From Gnetum montanum (lineage: Eukaryota; Streptophyta; Gnetopsida; Gnetales; Gnetaceae): a stretch of 26,581 bases of DNA. The DNA is taken from contig MNCI01011532.1 in assembly GCA_015680685.1 (NCBI GenBank), forward strand, positions 268,634 through 295,214. Reading direction: 5' to 3'. Positions 1-9,099 of the stretch are shown in pieces; the first letter of the stretch is position 1; the number at the start of each line of letters is the position of its first letter. A model generated the notes under the pieces. That model saw only the letters and a program-made list of their open reading frames with translations. It was not told the DNA's origin and ran no database searches. Made by a program: the position numbers and the translations under genes.

Positions 1-443
1 TCTACTGTGCTTAGCCATGCCCTTCCCATTATAATTGGGAAGTCCCCTTCGTTGTTGTTCACTTAGATCACTATAAAGTCAGCTGGGTAGGACCAACCAC
101 ACATAGTGGTAATAACATCGTCCACCAATCCCAAGGAAATGGTGATGGACTGGTCTGCTAGCTCTAGTTGGATGTTGCTCCTCTTAAGTTTTGGCAGGTT
201 CCAGGCGTGATACATCTTTTGCGAAATTAAGTTGACTCCAGAACCTGAGTTAAGAAGAGCCCTATGTGATGCATTTCCAGCGATCTCTAAATAAATAAAG
301 AGACTCCCAGGGTCAGTTAGTTTCCTGGGAAGGTGGCCTACCTTGATCCAGTCAGTTACGGTATGTGTTAACATAACCGTATGCGTTACACTCCTTTGGA
401 CTGAAGGGTTCTCCAAAGCGTTAGTGGTTAGAGGCCTATACAT
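1..443 (-). pseudogene. Retropepsin-like aspartic protease region of gypsy element
   Basis: In an intact element this segment would form the aspartic protease that cuts the polyprotein. The open stretch (443 to 63) contains ALLNSGSGVNLIS, the plant retropepsin motif in which Asp-Ser/Thr-Gly is expected. Here the catalytic Asp is Asn (AAC at 251-249), a single G-to-A change that should abolish activity. A stop at 65-63 interrupts the frame, but coding similarity continues through DFPIIMGRAWLST to the window edge; the same block is found at 22838-22885 in the second gypsy copy. The ATG at 443 is not a real start; the region is internal to a polyprotein. Confidence 0.8.
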
Positions 444-989
444 GTACCCATCCGCTTGTTGTTGCGAGAGTTTGTCTGGGCTCCTAGTTCTGAAAAAAGG
501 TCTCTTTTTTGTATAGTTATCGCCAGAACTAGTACCCGATTGGTTATTTACATGCTAAATATTTACAGCTCTCGCGGTGTTACGTTGCTGCGATTGGGTA
601 GGCAATTCCCCCTGCATTGTTGAAACAGGTTGTATTGGAACTATAGGAGGAAGAGATGCGAGTGGAGTTAGAGGATGGACTAAATGTGAGATGTCTCCTA
701 GAGGAGAAGGAGTCCTTCTGAAGTACTCTCGAGCTTGGTAGTAATGTTGGGGGGTAGTGTGACCCATAGAGTCACCTGAAGAAACCAGCTACTGCACATA
801 ATAACCGTAAGGATCAGGCTGCCAGTAAGGGTATTGATGTGTTGGCGGTGGCATCCCCCATGACTGTGGGTATTGCCACTGCTGATTTTGTCCAATGGGA
901 TATGGAGGCATTCCACTTGGATAATATGTCAAGGGTTGGTGGAACTGCCTTGGGTTACCTTCTGGGTAAGGTAACCTTCGGGGTGTTTA
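444..989 (-). pseudogene. Pro/Gln/Tyr-rich linker between gag and protease
   Basis: The minus strand can be read as a low-complexity stretch rich in Pro, Gln, Tyr and Trp, for example QQWQYPQSWGMPP near 890-850, followed by a Gln/Ser/Pro-rich tail up to about 550. Stops interrupt it. The same blocks recur in the diverged plus-strand copy around 22010-22110 (QQWQHSQSWGMPPP), so the linker is a family trait and not random sequence. I know of no enzymatic domain here. It may be a flexible or condensation-prone linker, which is inference only. Confidence 0.6.
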
Positions 990-1343
990 CTATTGATTAA
1001 GTCTTGGATTTAGTGCATACACCCCAAACTCCTGCAGATGTGAGATAATTGGGCAACATCCCTTAGGATGGTCATAGTAGCAGACCTCACATCCACTATC
1101 ATTGTCTGAATCAGAATTTACAGCCTCATCAGAGATAGGAATTTTTCCCTTACCCTTGTTATGTGCAGGGCTTAAGTTTCTCCACTTGGTTTTGCCTTTG
1201 TCACTACCTTTCTCTACCTTAGACTCTTCTACAATTTTCAAGATTATTTCTATTCTTGATTCTAAGGAATCCCACATTTGGTCTACCTTAGCCGATACCT
1301 CCGTTGTTAACTTTTGGATCGGCACGGTTTTCCGGTTCACCAA
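990..1343 (-). pseudogene. Gag C-terminal segment with zinc-knuckle-like motif
   Basis: The open stretch has a helical charged region, then GKGKIPISDEA, then CEVCYYDHPKGCCPI. The Cys-x2-Cys-x3-His-x4-Cys spacing is close to the retroviral CCHC zinc knuckle that binds RNA in nucleocapsid proteins (family knowledge). The other gypsy copy has CKVCQYEHSKGRCPII at about 21807-21854, so both Cys pairs and the His are conserved within the family. The frame ends at a TAG after NQ, perhaps a former Gln codon, and overlaps the previous gag segment in another frame through a frameshift near 1340-1380. Confidence 0.7.
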
Positions 1344-1765
1344 CTCTTCGAGTGGTGACTCATCCTCCTCATCAAAAAAAATTTTACTCCCTTCTTGTCA
1401 AGGGAGGGATCGCAGTTGTATTCTTTTGCACTTTCTCTCTTCCGTAGCTCACCCTCTTCTTGTGCTACTTGTTCCAACAACCTTTTAACTTCATGGGCTC
1501 TTAGTTGGGAAAGTCTCCCTTGGGCGTAAGTCCCAAGAGTTCTTCTCGTTTCATTTCTTAGCCCATCCATGATGTGGCAAAGTTGATCCCTCTTAGCGTA
1601 TCCATGGCCTGGGCAACAATGTAGCATCCAACAGTGTATAGTAACGGGCCATGGCAGCATCCAAGGGTTCATAAGNTGTATCCATGGCCTGGGCAACAAT
1701 GTAACATCCAACAGTGTATAGTAATGGGCCATGGCAGCATCCAAGGGTTCATAAGCACCTTGTTT
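1337..1765 (-). pseudogene. Gag middle/C-terminal segment, frame-broken
   Basis: Reading from high to low coordinates, this region carries CCPGHGYAKRDQLCHIMDGL and then a basic, Glu-rich helix with RRTLGTYAQGRLSQL and KRLLEQVAQEEGEL. The plus-strand copy matches it at about 21325-21450 (HIVDGLRNKTRETLGVYAQ), which confirms it as gag. The upstream gag core ends at a TAG just before this segment. A 78-bp near-duplicate with an N between the copies disrupts the join, so the true frame relationship cannot be judged from this assembly. Confidence 0.7.
1598..1755. repeat. 78-bp tandem duplicate around a single N
   Basis: Positions 1598-1675 and 1678-1755 are the same 78 bases with two mismatches (1623 g/a and the cggg/tggg site near 1664). 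Between them lies an N at 1676 and one extra t. A single N placed exactly between two near-identical ends suggests that two overlapping contigs were joined without merging. A genuine tandem duplication is the alternative. Confidence 0.9.
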
Positions 1766-2110
1766 CTAGCCTTGGATCTGCTTCCGCAAATTGGACACTC
1801 TGGAGTACATTTGATATTTGTTGTTGAACAGTTCAAGCATCGTACTCCACCTCCTGATGGTTTCCGATTCTAAGGACCAGTACCAACTCTCTGCTTCTTT
1901 AATGAGTGTCCTTGGGAACAACTTGAGTTTCTGCCACTCATTATCTATGTTTTGCAAGGCACAGGCATCATGGAATGCCTGTAAATGATGTTGAGGATCA
2001 ACGTTGTATCCCCCTTCAAAATGTGGGATATCATTTATGTCCAAACACTTGATCCTACTATCCTTTAAATGCCTTGTGGGGATCCTAACTGCCTCTATGA
2101 TATCTAGCAT
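1766..2110 (-). pseudogene. Gag core (retrotransposon gag domain)
   Basis: The translation contains DINDIPHFEGGYNVDPQHH, QAFHDACALQNIDNEWQKL and AESWYWSLESETIRRWSTML, the helical capsid-like core found in plant gypsy Gag proteins. Gag would assemble the cytoplasmic particle that packages element RNA (family knowledge). A TGA lies two codons before the Met at 2110, so it is separated from the N-terminal region. It ends at a TAG (1766) after RKQIQG. The second copy in this window has the same start of the domain at 21092-21270 but lacks the AESWYWS block. Confidence 0.85.
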
Positions 2111-2989
2111 GCTTCAGGTTGCGAGTAGGGATTCGTCATAATCATCTCTATCATGATTTCTATGATGTCTTCGTGGTGGTTCCCTACTCTCCCTACATCC
2201 TTGCCCTTGTCCTAACTCTTCTCGACCTTCCTGTTAAGGCCTTTCATCCTTTTTACTTTTACCCTCTCCGTTATGCTCACGGTGGCTGCACCCAGATGTG
2301 GAAGAAGAGTGTGAATAGTGAGATGAAGTAGAAGAGGAAGGGGATCCATCTTCATGGCGATGTTTCTTACCTTCTCTTCGGCTGCTTCGGCCCTGATCGT
2401 TGTAACGATCTAAGTGTCTATCCTTAGTGTGAGTGGTTGTTCCTGTCATGAACAGTTGGTGCTCATGGGGATCAAATCCTGTAGCATGTACAGTTGATCG
2501 AAGGCCCTGATGCCTATCCTCTTCACCATTGTGAGGAGGAGGAACATCATTTTCTAAGAAACCCATTATGAGGGGTTCCTCGTCTCCTATTTCACTAAGG
2601 ACATGGGGGACCTTGCCCTTCAACAATGAATGTTGGCTCTCCTGCCTTTCGTCCCGAATAAGTTGGGCATTTGTGGGATGATAATCCCTTGTGTCAAAGT
2701 CATCCAGAACGTATTCAGCAAATAGCTCTTCCATGCCGATCTGTGCTAAGACACGGAAAAGCATGTTAGGGGTTGCTCGATCCGGGGGTAACACAATGTT
2801 ACCTTGCAGATCTCTCCATCGCAGTTGTTCGTCCTGATGGAGAATAAAGGTAAAATCCGGGACATACTCATCGGGATGAGTATATGTCACTTTATATTGT
2901 TTAGGACATGGCTGGTCTCGATTATGCGTATGATGTTGACTTTCTTCTGTGTTTCCCGTAGGTGAGTTGATTTCGTGAGAAGAAGCCAT
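2111..2989 (-). pseudogene. Gag N-terminal region, Ser/His-rich and basic
   Basis: The first ATG after the leader (2989) opens a 251-codon stretch to 2234. It starts with a short polar region, then YTHPDEYVPDFTFILHQDEQ and LRWRDLQGN, and ends in a charged Ser/His-rich tail. After the stop at 2236-2234 an Arg/His-rich stretch continues to the core. The block YxHPxxYxPxFTF...DEQLxWRDLQ is repeated at about 20275-20365 in the plus-strand copy, which supports the frame. ATG 2989 is the likely gag start: it is 105 bp downstream of the primer site and the matching block lies inside it. No catalytic function is expected. Confidence 0.78.
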
Positions 2990-3072
2990 TTCTATGGTGT
3001 ACTAATTTTTTCCGTTATTTCTGTTCTAGAGCTCACAACGATATGAGTGATATCCCTTATGTTCAATTTGGC

Positions 3073-3086
3073 AAAAAAAAAAAAAA
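3073..3086. repeat. A14-class homopolymer in element leader
   Basis: A run of A (T on the coding strand) lies between the primer binding site and gag. Its exact length may be unreliable in the assembly. Confidence 0.7.
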
Positions 3087-3093
3087 CACTTAG

Positions 3094-3111
3094 TCCCCAG
3101 CAACGGCGCCA
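3094..3111 (-). promoter_or_regulatory. Primer binding site complementary to tRNA-Asp
   Basis: On the minus strand the 18 bases read TGGCGCCGTTGCTGGGGA. The 3' end of plant tRNA-Asp ends in CCCCGGCAACGGCGCCA (established knowledge), so the site pairs with it with one internal mismatch. It starts one base after the LTR end, as expected for reverse-transcription priming. Confidence 0.92.
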
Positions 3112-3533
3112 ATGATGAGTGGCGAGGTACCCCTACACTCAACCATATGAATATGAGCATGTACGCACAATTCGGTTGAACTCCGTAGACTAAATGCCTT
3201 AACGCCACAAGAAACACTTGGGGTTAATCGTTCGTTGTCTTCCCAGGCTTGCTTGTATGTGTCACGGTGTATCGTTAAGCAAGTCTGAGGTATATGATTT
3301 TTTTGGTATTTTTCGGTTTATCGCCTATGCTAAAAGGTGAAGGGTAGAGAAAATAAAACTAACTCTAACTATAGCACTAAGTCCTAGCATCAGCATCCAT
3401 TCCCACTTACCGTACACACCTTGAATTGTGCAACTGTGGCTACCAAACGCTAATCATTACTGGGATTACCACACGTAACGCACGTGCTCGAAGCGATCAT
3501 ACTGAGGCACTTAACTAACCTAAGTGTGACAAG

Positions 3534-3712
3534 CAGCCGATTCCTTGACTAGCCGTACACATCCGTGGATGCTTGTAATCAAGTCATACTTGTCTCACAT
3601 CTAGGAGGAAAGGGTTGAGAGAATCTAATCGCGATGAGTAGCTGATTCCTTGGCTAGCCGTACACGTTCGTCAATGCTCGTAACCAAGTCGTACTCATGT
3701 CGCGTCACTAGG
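3534..3712. repeat. Two ~73-bp direct repeats inside the LTR
   Basis: Segments 3534-3606 and 3640-3712 share GATTCCTTG-CTAGCCGTACAC, a variable AATGCT/GATGCT core and CTAGGA ends. The spacing is 104 bp. They lie downstream of the TATA box and so are probably transcribed in R/U5. Confidence 0.75.
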
Positions 3713-3947
3713 AAAGCAGTAAATAACATTAATTAAACCTATCCATGCATTGCAAGGTCTATCCGCAAAGCTCGTCTTTATTTCCGTACACAACTTGCAT
3801 TTAGGTACAAAGCTACTCGAATAAAGAACCGTTCACTTGGGGGACTCCTACTACGGGCACATGGAAAATATTCTATCTCTGGGGTGATCAATCCGCCAGA
3901 GCTTCGCTACTTTACACCTAGGATCGAAAATGAGGGGATTGCCGCCT

Positions 3948-3958
3948 CTTATTTATAG
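3948..3958 (-). promoter_or_regulatory. LTR TATA box
   Basis: Minus strand CTATAAATAAG. The same box and flank occur in the related LTR at 26444-26454. It would direct Pol II transcription of the element. Confidence 0.75.
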
Positions 3959-3975
3959 ATATGGCGGCGGACCGC

Positions 3976-4046
3976 GATATCGCGTACGCAATATCGTAGG
4001 GAAGGACGTGATATCATGTACGTGATATCGCAGGGGATGCGATATC
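3976..4046. promoter_or_regulatory. GATATC palindrome cluster in U3
   Basis: Two 20-bp imperfect palindromes, 3976-3995 and 4010-4029, each have GATATC/AATATC arms and a GTAC centre. A further GATATC lies at 4041-4046. Similar arms occur at 26370-26426 in the other LTR, so the arrangement is conserved. Confidence 0.7.
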
Positions 4047-4097
4047 ATGGCCTGTGCAATTCATGTCTCATCATCATCCATCAATAAGAAAAGATAA

Positions 4098-4480
4098 TAA
4101 CAAAGTTATAAACTAGTATTTAATTTGCTAGTGGTTTTGGGTTCTCTAAGCCTAATAGTTAGTGATTTAACACAAGATTATTGGTATTCTAGTCTAGTAA
4201 TATCATTGATTAACAAGGGAGGACAATAATAGAGTTAGTAGCTAGTATTTGAGCCACTAATGATTATTGTTTCTCTAAGCCTCATAATGAGTGATATGGT
4301 AGAAGACTATTGGTATTGTGATTGTTCCAAGCTTAGTGAATGATTTTGAACAAGACTATCAATGTTGTAACAATAACTCAATGGTATTCTAGTTATCCTA
4401 AAACCATAGCTTGGTGATGAGTGATTTACCAAGAACATTAACATTATGGTTGCCCTAGCCTAAGCCAAGTAATAAGATTT
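4098..4480. repeat. Degenerate ~129-bp tandem repeat, about 3 copies
   Basis: The landmark TCTCTAAGCCT occurs at 4143 and 4272, each preceded by GCTAGTATTT or CTAGTATTT and followed by GATTATTGGTATT or GACTATTGGTATT. A weaker third unit runs to about 4480. There is no coding potential. It lies just outside the mapped LTR end and could be distal U3 or flanking DNA. Confidence 0.7.
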
Positions 4481-4589
4481 TGCACCTTATATGACTTGTT
4501 TTTTGATTTTATGAAAATAGGAAGGATTATTCAAATTTAATTTTTGGAAATATAAATATTTTCTAGATATTAATAGCACCAAAAATCAA

Positions 4590-5050
4590 TTAATAGCTCA
4601 TTAACATGCATTTATTAACAATAGTACATAAGACAATCATCTATTAGTCACCAACACCAACACTGATTAGTCAATCAAGAGTAGCAATTAATCACCTTAG
4701 TAGTAGCACTAATTAATCATCAAAAACATCCAAGACAAGTCATGATAAGTTATCCTTCATTCATCATACCAATGATTAATCAATCAACTAGTCATTTTCA
4801 ACAACACTAATTAATCACTCAAAAGTTTAGTACACAACTCATTAACATCTATTTATTAACAACAACACCTAAGTCATCTACCAACAACACCAACAAATTA
4901 TTTTCAAAAACACTAATTAATTGCTCAATAACTTAAATATTATCTCATTAACATCCATCTATTAACAACAATAACCAAGTCATTAGCCAATAAAATTAAT
5001 CAATTAATCAAGAACATTCAAGTCCCTCTTTAACACCCATTAGTTGTTAA
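4590..5050. repeat. AT-rich degenerate repeat array
   Basis: CTCATTAACAT followed by C/T/G-ATYTATTAACAA occurs at 4597, 4838 and 4944. Between these, CACTAATTAATCA motifs recur, suggesting an eroded array with a unit of about 105-120 bp. No gene is visible. Confidence 0.6.
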
Positions 5051-6619
5051 CATCCAAGTCATTCACTAATCAAAAGCACCAATAGCTTGGACAAAATCAA
5101 CTTGATATCTCATTAGTTTTTATTAGTAATTTCTTTGTAGGTCATGTTAGTAGATTATACAAATTAAAAAGACCAATCTATAGCTTGTCAGCTTGTTCAT
5201 TTGTTAGTACTCATCAACTATTATTAGTAAGTGCATTGTGGATTGTTTTAGGAGATTATCTCATTAAGAAGATAAATAACCCTTATCTCAAATAATTTAA
5301 ATTGATTAAAAATTTGATTTAAAAACCAACATTTTTAATAATTCAAATTTAAGATTTAAAAAACCAATAGTAAAAGATTAGGAAAAGGTATGGAATATAA
5401 TTATTATAGAGAGAAAAATTATTAGATCAATATAAGTTTAAATTTCTATTCAATAGAATAACATGAAAGTATAGTAAAAATTAAAAATACTAATTAAAAT
5501 ATCGTAAAGAAAGTGACATAGTTACCTTTAATAGAAAGTTCTAAAAGACATCAAGACTATTTTACCAAGCATGTAACGTATTATAGTCTACTACTAAAAG
5601 ACATCTTGATCTTCCTTTTACATATGTGTTTTAGAAAGTTCTAAAAACATGTAATGTATTATAAGTGACTACTAACTACTAAACCAACTTTGGATCTCTT
5701 TCTAGAGTCTACAATCTTCTTTTGCTTTATGATTCTTGGAAGGATTCTAAGAAGAACCAAGATAAGATATATTGTTAGCATCCTCTAAATTGTCATAAGA
5801 AAAATTTAAAAGCTAGTAAACTTATTTTGCTAGTTCTACTCGTTGAAATAGTCTAGGCACCCTTTGCTATCAATTGTTATTATTGTTCATCATATAGTTA
5901 CTAAGGGTAAGGATATGAAAACCATGATCACTAAGGAATGAATTTTTTATATTATGAGATGATGCTATTGTGATTTCTAGTTTTTCAAAATTATTAATGG
6001 AATTAGATGATGCTCCTCTAATTTCTAGATTTGCAAGATTATTAATGAAATTATTATTAATATATGGATTGTTAACTTTTATGGGAAATTTTTAGGTATT
6101 CTAAGAAAACCAATCTATACAATGGTGAGGTAATAAAAGAATGCTTGGATGCATGAAAACGCAAAGATGAGGTGAGTTGGCTATTAAGATATTTGGATTT
6201 GGTTTCCTTTCTATGGCCATATCTAGAACTTTTACCATTGGATTTATTATTAGAACTACATACTAAGGTTACCTACAAATATAAAATTCATACATACATT
6301 ATCTTATTTAAACCATGAACCATTATGAATTAATAAAAACTACAAAGCCATTCAAATAAGGAGTTAAAAAATTTAGAAAAAAAAAAGGTTTTAGCAAGAA
6401 AAATCTTGAAAGAAAATTTTTAATTAACTTAAGTTTTGTTGCCACTTTCTCTAGAGCCTATGTAATTCTTAAATCTTTTGTTTCTTCTTGTTGAAATGCA
6501 CCCAAGCTTTTTGAAATGCATCCAATTTCTTATATAAAGGAAAAAGTAACAATGATAATAAATAACAGTTTGTTAAAGAGTTTTAAAAGGACTAAGATAG
6601 AAAATTTTAGCATTAGGAT
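5051..6619. other. AT-rich intergenic DNA with small tandem duplications
   Basis: No reading frame of note and no recognised family. Small duplications are visible: TATTAGTAA...GTAG-TTAG units near 5128 and 5221, AGAAAGTTCTAAAA at 5532 and 5632 followed by ATGTAA(C/T)GTATTATA, and GATGATGCT...ATTATTAATG units at 5958 and 6006 (48-bp period). The rest appears to be eroded repeat DNA. Confidence 0.6.
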
Positions 6620-6721
6620 TGTTGAATACATGTTCATTATTGTATATCAAGCACTCATGATCAAGCACGGCATACCATAACTACCAAGAGTGGCTATAGT
6701 TGTAGCAACAATGAGCCCCTT

Positions 6722-7060
6722 TGCCACTCATCCACTTTATGGAGTCCATAAGGCTAATGCTTTATTCCTTTATGTGATAGTTTTTTTAAAGCTAATTTCC
6801 CACTTCTATGATAGATATTAATCCAAGTTCTTTGTAGCTTACATCTAAACATCTCTTTTTCCCTCTTCTGCCCTTTTACATGATCTGCATAGATGCCTTG
6901 TTGTTGTTGATAATTTATTGTTAATTACACTAGAGATTCACTTTGCACCGTTGCTACTCATTATATATGGTTTCTTGCTACCATCATTATTTCCACTTCA
7001 TAGTCTACTCGATGGTTGCTACTGCAACATATTCTACTTCAGAGTTGTAGTTTAATACCA
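6722..7060 (+). repeat. 5' LTR-like repeat of copia element
   Basis: Similarity to 10118-10540 is visible in order: CACTTTATGGAGTCCATAAG, TTTTTT-runs with GCTAATTTC, CTTCTATGATAGA, GTAGCTTACATCTAAACATCTCT, CTTCTGCCC, GCACCGTTGCTAC and TTCATAGTCTACTCG. It ends in ...AATACCA four bases before the primer site. The upstream limit is uncertain. Confidence 0.6.
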
Positions 7061-7064
7061 ATAT

Positions 7065-7076
7065 TTATATCAAAGC
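7065..7076 (+). promoter_or_regulatory. Degenerate tRNA-Met primer binding site
   Basis: TTATATCAAAGC compared with the usual copia site TGGTATCAGAGC. The mismatches are one G-to-T and two G-to-A changes. The position just after the LTR-like repeat supports it. Confidence 0.55.
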
Positions 7077-7285
7077 AAGAAAGTAGTAACACTTGTCAAA
7101 GATCTTTACCTTCTCACTTGTTATTAATCTTACATGAAGAATCTTTACGTCAACTATAACCTTCTAGTTGACACTAGTTTTAATCTTTGAGTTAATAGTA
7201 ATCTTGTCAACCAAGAAAAAAATTACATTGTGTATATGTATTCTAGTTTTAATAATCTTTATGAAATTTTTTGTTTTGAAGCATC

Positions 7286-7414
7286 ATTTATAATTTTTTT
7301 TATAAGGGTGTTAGAATACACCCCAAGATTTATAAAAGTAATTGAACCTATAACCTAGGGTTACCAAGCCAAGGCCTATACCACTAGGCTAACACCTAAT
7401 TTATAATTTTTTTT
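7286..7414. repeat. Perfect 16-bp target-site duplication around a SINE
   Basis: ATTTATAATTTTTTTT occurs at 7286-7301 and again at 7399-7414, exactly flanking the tRNA-derived insert. A 16-bp perfect duplication indicates target-primed (LINE-type) retroposition and a fairly recent insertion. Confidence 0.85.
7302..7398 (-). mobile_element. Short tRNA-derived SINE (97 bp)
   Basis: On the minus strand the insert begins TAGGTGTTAGCCTAGTGG, containing a Pol III A box (TAGCCTAGTGG, 7391 to 7381). After 32 bp comes a B box (GGTTCAATTAC, 7348 to 7338). The spacing fits a tRNA internal promoter. The 3' end passes into an A-rich stretch that belongs to the target duplication. The first and last parts, GGTGTTAG and CTAACACC, are exact reverse complements. 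It has no coding capacity and would depend on LINE enzymes for movement (family knowledge). It is inserted in the leader of the copia element. Confidence 0.8.
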
Positions 7415-7900
7415 GCCTCATATAGGAAATGAACATGATCACTATTATAGTCTTAACCTTTTCGCCAAGTGGGAATTTATTTATTTCATCATGGTTGTAA
7501 TTCATTATTTTAGTTTTTATAATTATTTAATGTAATTTATTATGTAGGTTATATAAATTTATTCTTATAGTCCTTAGCTTTGTGGGATGATTTGGGTAAA
7601 GGGGTTTCTTGGATATTTAGTTATTATACTTGATTATAATAAATTAACATTATTTTTGTAATGTGATTTTGAACATAGTGATATTTCCTTTACATTTGTA
7701 ATGTCATGTTATCTATAATCATAGTTGCAATATTTATATATGTATGCATATTGGTATTTTTATTCTTCTTTTTTCTTACACTATCTCCTATGTAGGCATA
7801 GCCTGTAAATGAATTATTGTTAAACTCAACAAATGGAAAAGGCTAGATGTGTATAATTATGATATTTGACATTAAAAGATCTAATATGTCTTAGATGAAT
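7415..7900 (+). other. Copia leader / non-coding region
   Basis: AT-rich sequence between primer site and gag similarity. No domain is recognised. Confidence 0.4.
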
Positions 7901-7954
7901 AAAAGGTTATAGAGACTTTCTTTCATCTCACAGAGAAACTTGCACAAGGTTCAA

Positions 7955-8660
7955 ATCCTCAACATTGCAAAGAGGCCAAAGTATATCAAATTTGGCTAAA
8001 AAAGGATCATGTTGCTCGCATCATGTTTTCGAGTGGCATGCAAAATGACATTCTTCAAAATTTGAGAAATATCCAACTATACAAGTCATGTGAGAAGCCC
8101 TCATAGCAAGGTTTGGTGGTACCTCCACCATGAGACTGAGAAGCCTAATTCTCAAGTTTGATAGTTACTGATAGTATCCTAATCACACTATGAAATAGCA
8201 TCTTAAGATGATGTTAACCATAATTTGAGAGTTAAAGGCTACTAAGAATAGTCTCATAGATGAATAATAGGTACAAGAAATTATTTGCTCACTCTTAAAC
8301 TATTGGGGATACATGCGAATTAACATGATTCATAGTAAGAATGTAAAGACATTTGAAGACATTACATGTTATTTGAAACCTAAAGATGAGTGCTTGAAAA
8401 TTGTGAAGACCTCCAATGCATATGCTATTAAGTTTGACATCCAAAAATCCAATAAAAATTAAACAAAAAGAGGTTTCGATACATTCTCTTAACAAGAACC
8501 TCTATCAAAGAATACTAAGAAGGATAAGAGAAAAAGAAGGAAAAAAGGATGCAAGAAAGATAAATCTAAGATGACTTGTTATACTACAGAAAGCAAGGAT
8601 ACTTCACTAATGAGTATACTAAGCCTAAGAAGATATGTCCTAATTTTTTTTTTACAATCA
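7955..8660 (+). pseudogene. Copia gag with degraded zinc knuckle
   Basis: One frame carries AKVYQIWLKKDHVARIMFSS near 7976-8035. After a shift, a second runs from about 8058 to 8425 with ALIARFGGTSTMRLRSLILK, NHTMK-HLKMML, IIxELKA and VQEIICSLLNYWGYMRINM, the typical order of copia Gag (UBN2 family). In-frame stops fall where Gln or Trp is expected, including TAA-TAG at 8263-8268 before VQEII. Near 8590-8650 YYRKQGYFTNEYTKPKKICP is a zinc knuckle that has lost its His and Cys ligands. Gag would form the particle, but this copy is dead. Confidence 0.8.
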
Positions 8661-8689
8661 TTTCTTTGTATCATATAGTATTCTTGTTG

Positions 8690-8990
8690 CTAAAGCTCTC
8701 CCCAAGTGGATTGTAAACTAAAGAGCAATAGCTCATGTAGCAAGAGATTAAGCTAGCTTTATTGAGTACTATTGAATTTTAGCAGGGAGTGAGAAGATAT
8801 AATCGAGAATACCTCCAACATAGACATGCTAACCATTGGTACATATAAAGTTATCATGGGATAGGGTTACATTTTATATCTCTATGATGACCTTTATGCA
8901 CCAAAAATTTGACAGGATTTTCCTTTCATTAATGTTTTGTTAAAATTAAATCTTAGTTTAATATTTAAAGATGATTTAGTTACAAATCAT
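8690..8990 (+). pseudogene. Copia protease remnant
   Basis: A frame reads VAKALPKWIVN*RAIAHVARD at about 8686-8752, where copia proteases have W-I-x-D-S-G-A-x-x-H. The catalytic Asp is Asn (8716-8718), the Ser is a stop (8719-8721) and the Gly is Arg (8722-8724). Downstream there are protease-like pieces around YKVIM (about 8845) and LYDDLYAP (about 8883-8906), then NVLLKLNLS. The protein would have cleaved Gag-Pol. It is inactive here. Confidence 0.7.
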
Positions 8991-9099
8991 CCAAAGTCAA
9001 TTTGTTATGGAGATGGTTTTGTTGATGTTGGTTTCCTTAAGCTAGATATTAAATATCTTAATAAAGAATATATTTAATTTTTTACTACATACTGTTGAA

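Larger units (their letters stand above)
1..4073 (-). mobile_element. Ty3/gypsy (Tat/Athila-like) LTR retrotransposon, 5' part
   Basis: The minus strand reads, in order, a 5' LTR (4073 to 3113), a primer binding site matching tRNA-Asp (3111 to 3094), gag (2989 to about 990), a low-complexity linker (about 990 to 540) and a retropepsin-like protease (443 to about 1). The element runs off the left edge, so reverse transcriptase, RNase H, integrase and the 3' LTR cannot be seen. The tRNA-Asp primer site is typical of the plant Tat/Athila lineage (established knowledge). Several stop codons, frame breaks and a mutated protease active site show that this copy cannot encode a working polyprotein. 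A diverged relative lies at 19925-23181 on the opposite strand. Confidence 0.88.
3113..4073 (-). repeat. LTR of gypsy element 1 (5' LTR)
   Basis: On the minus strand the LTR starts at about 4073 (TGATGAGACATG) and ends with ...CTCATCA at 3113, next to the primer site. It holds a TATA box, two GTAC-centred palindromes upstream of it, and an internal 104-bp-period duplication downstream. Most of the 239 visible bases at 26343-26581 match its first part at roughly four bases in five. The TG...CA ends fit an LTR. The outer end is less certain, because weak similarity to the other copy continues a few tens of bases beyond 4073. Confidence 0.85.

Noticed and set aside
1102-1488. Plus-strand 128-codon open frame
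   Set aside because: It is antisense to the gag zinc-knuckle region, which is supported by similarity in two copies.
4590-5050. CRISPR-like or satellite array
   Set aside because: Repeats are diverged, spacing is irregular and spacers are not unique; this is plant nuclear DNA with eroded duplications.
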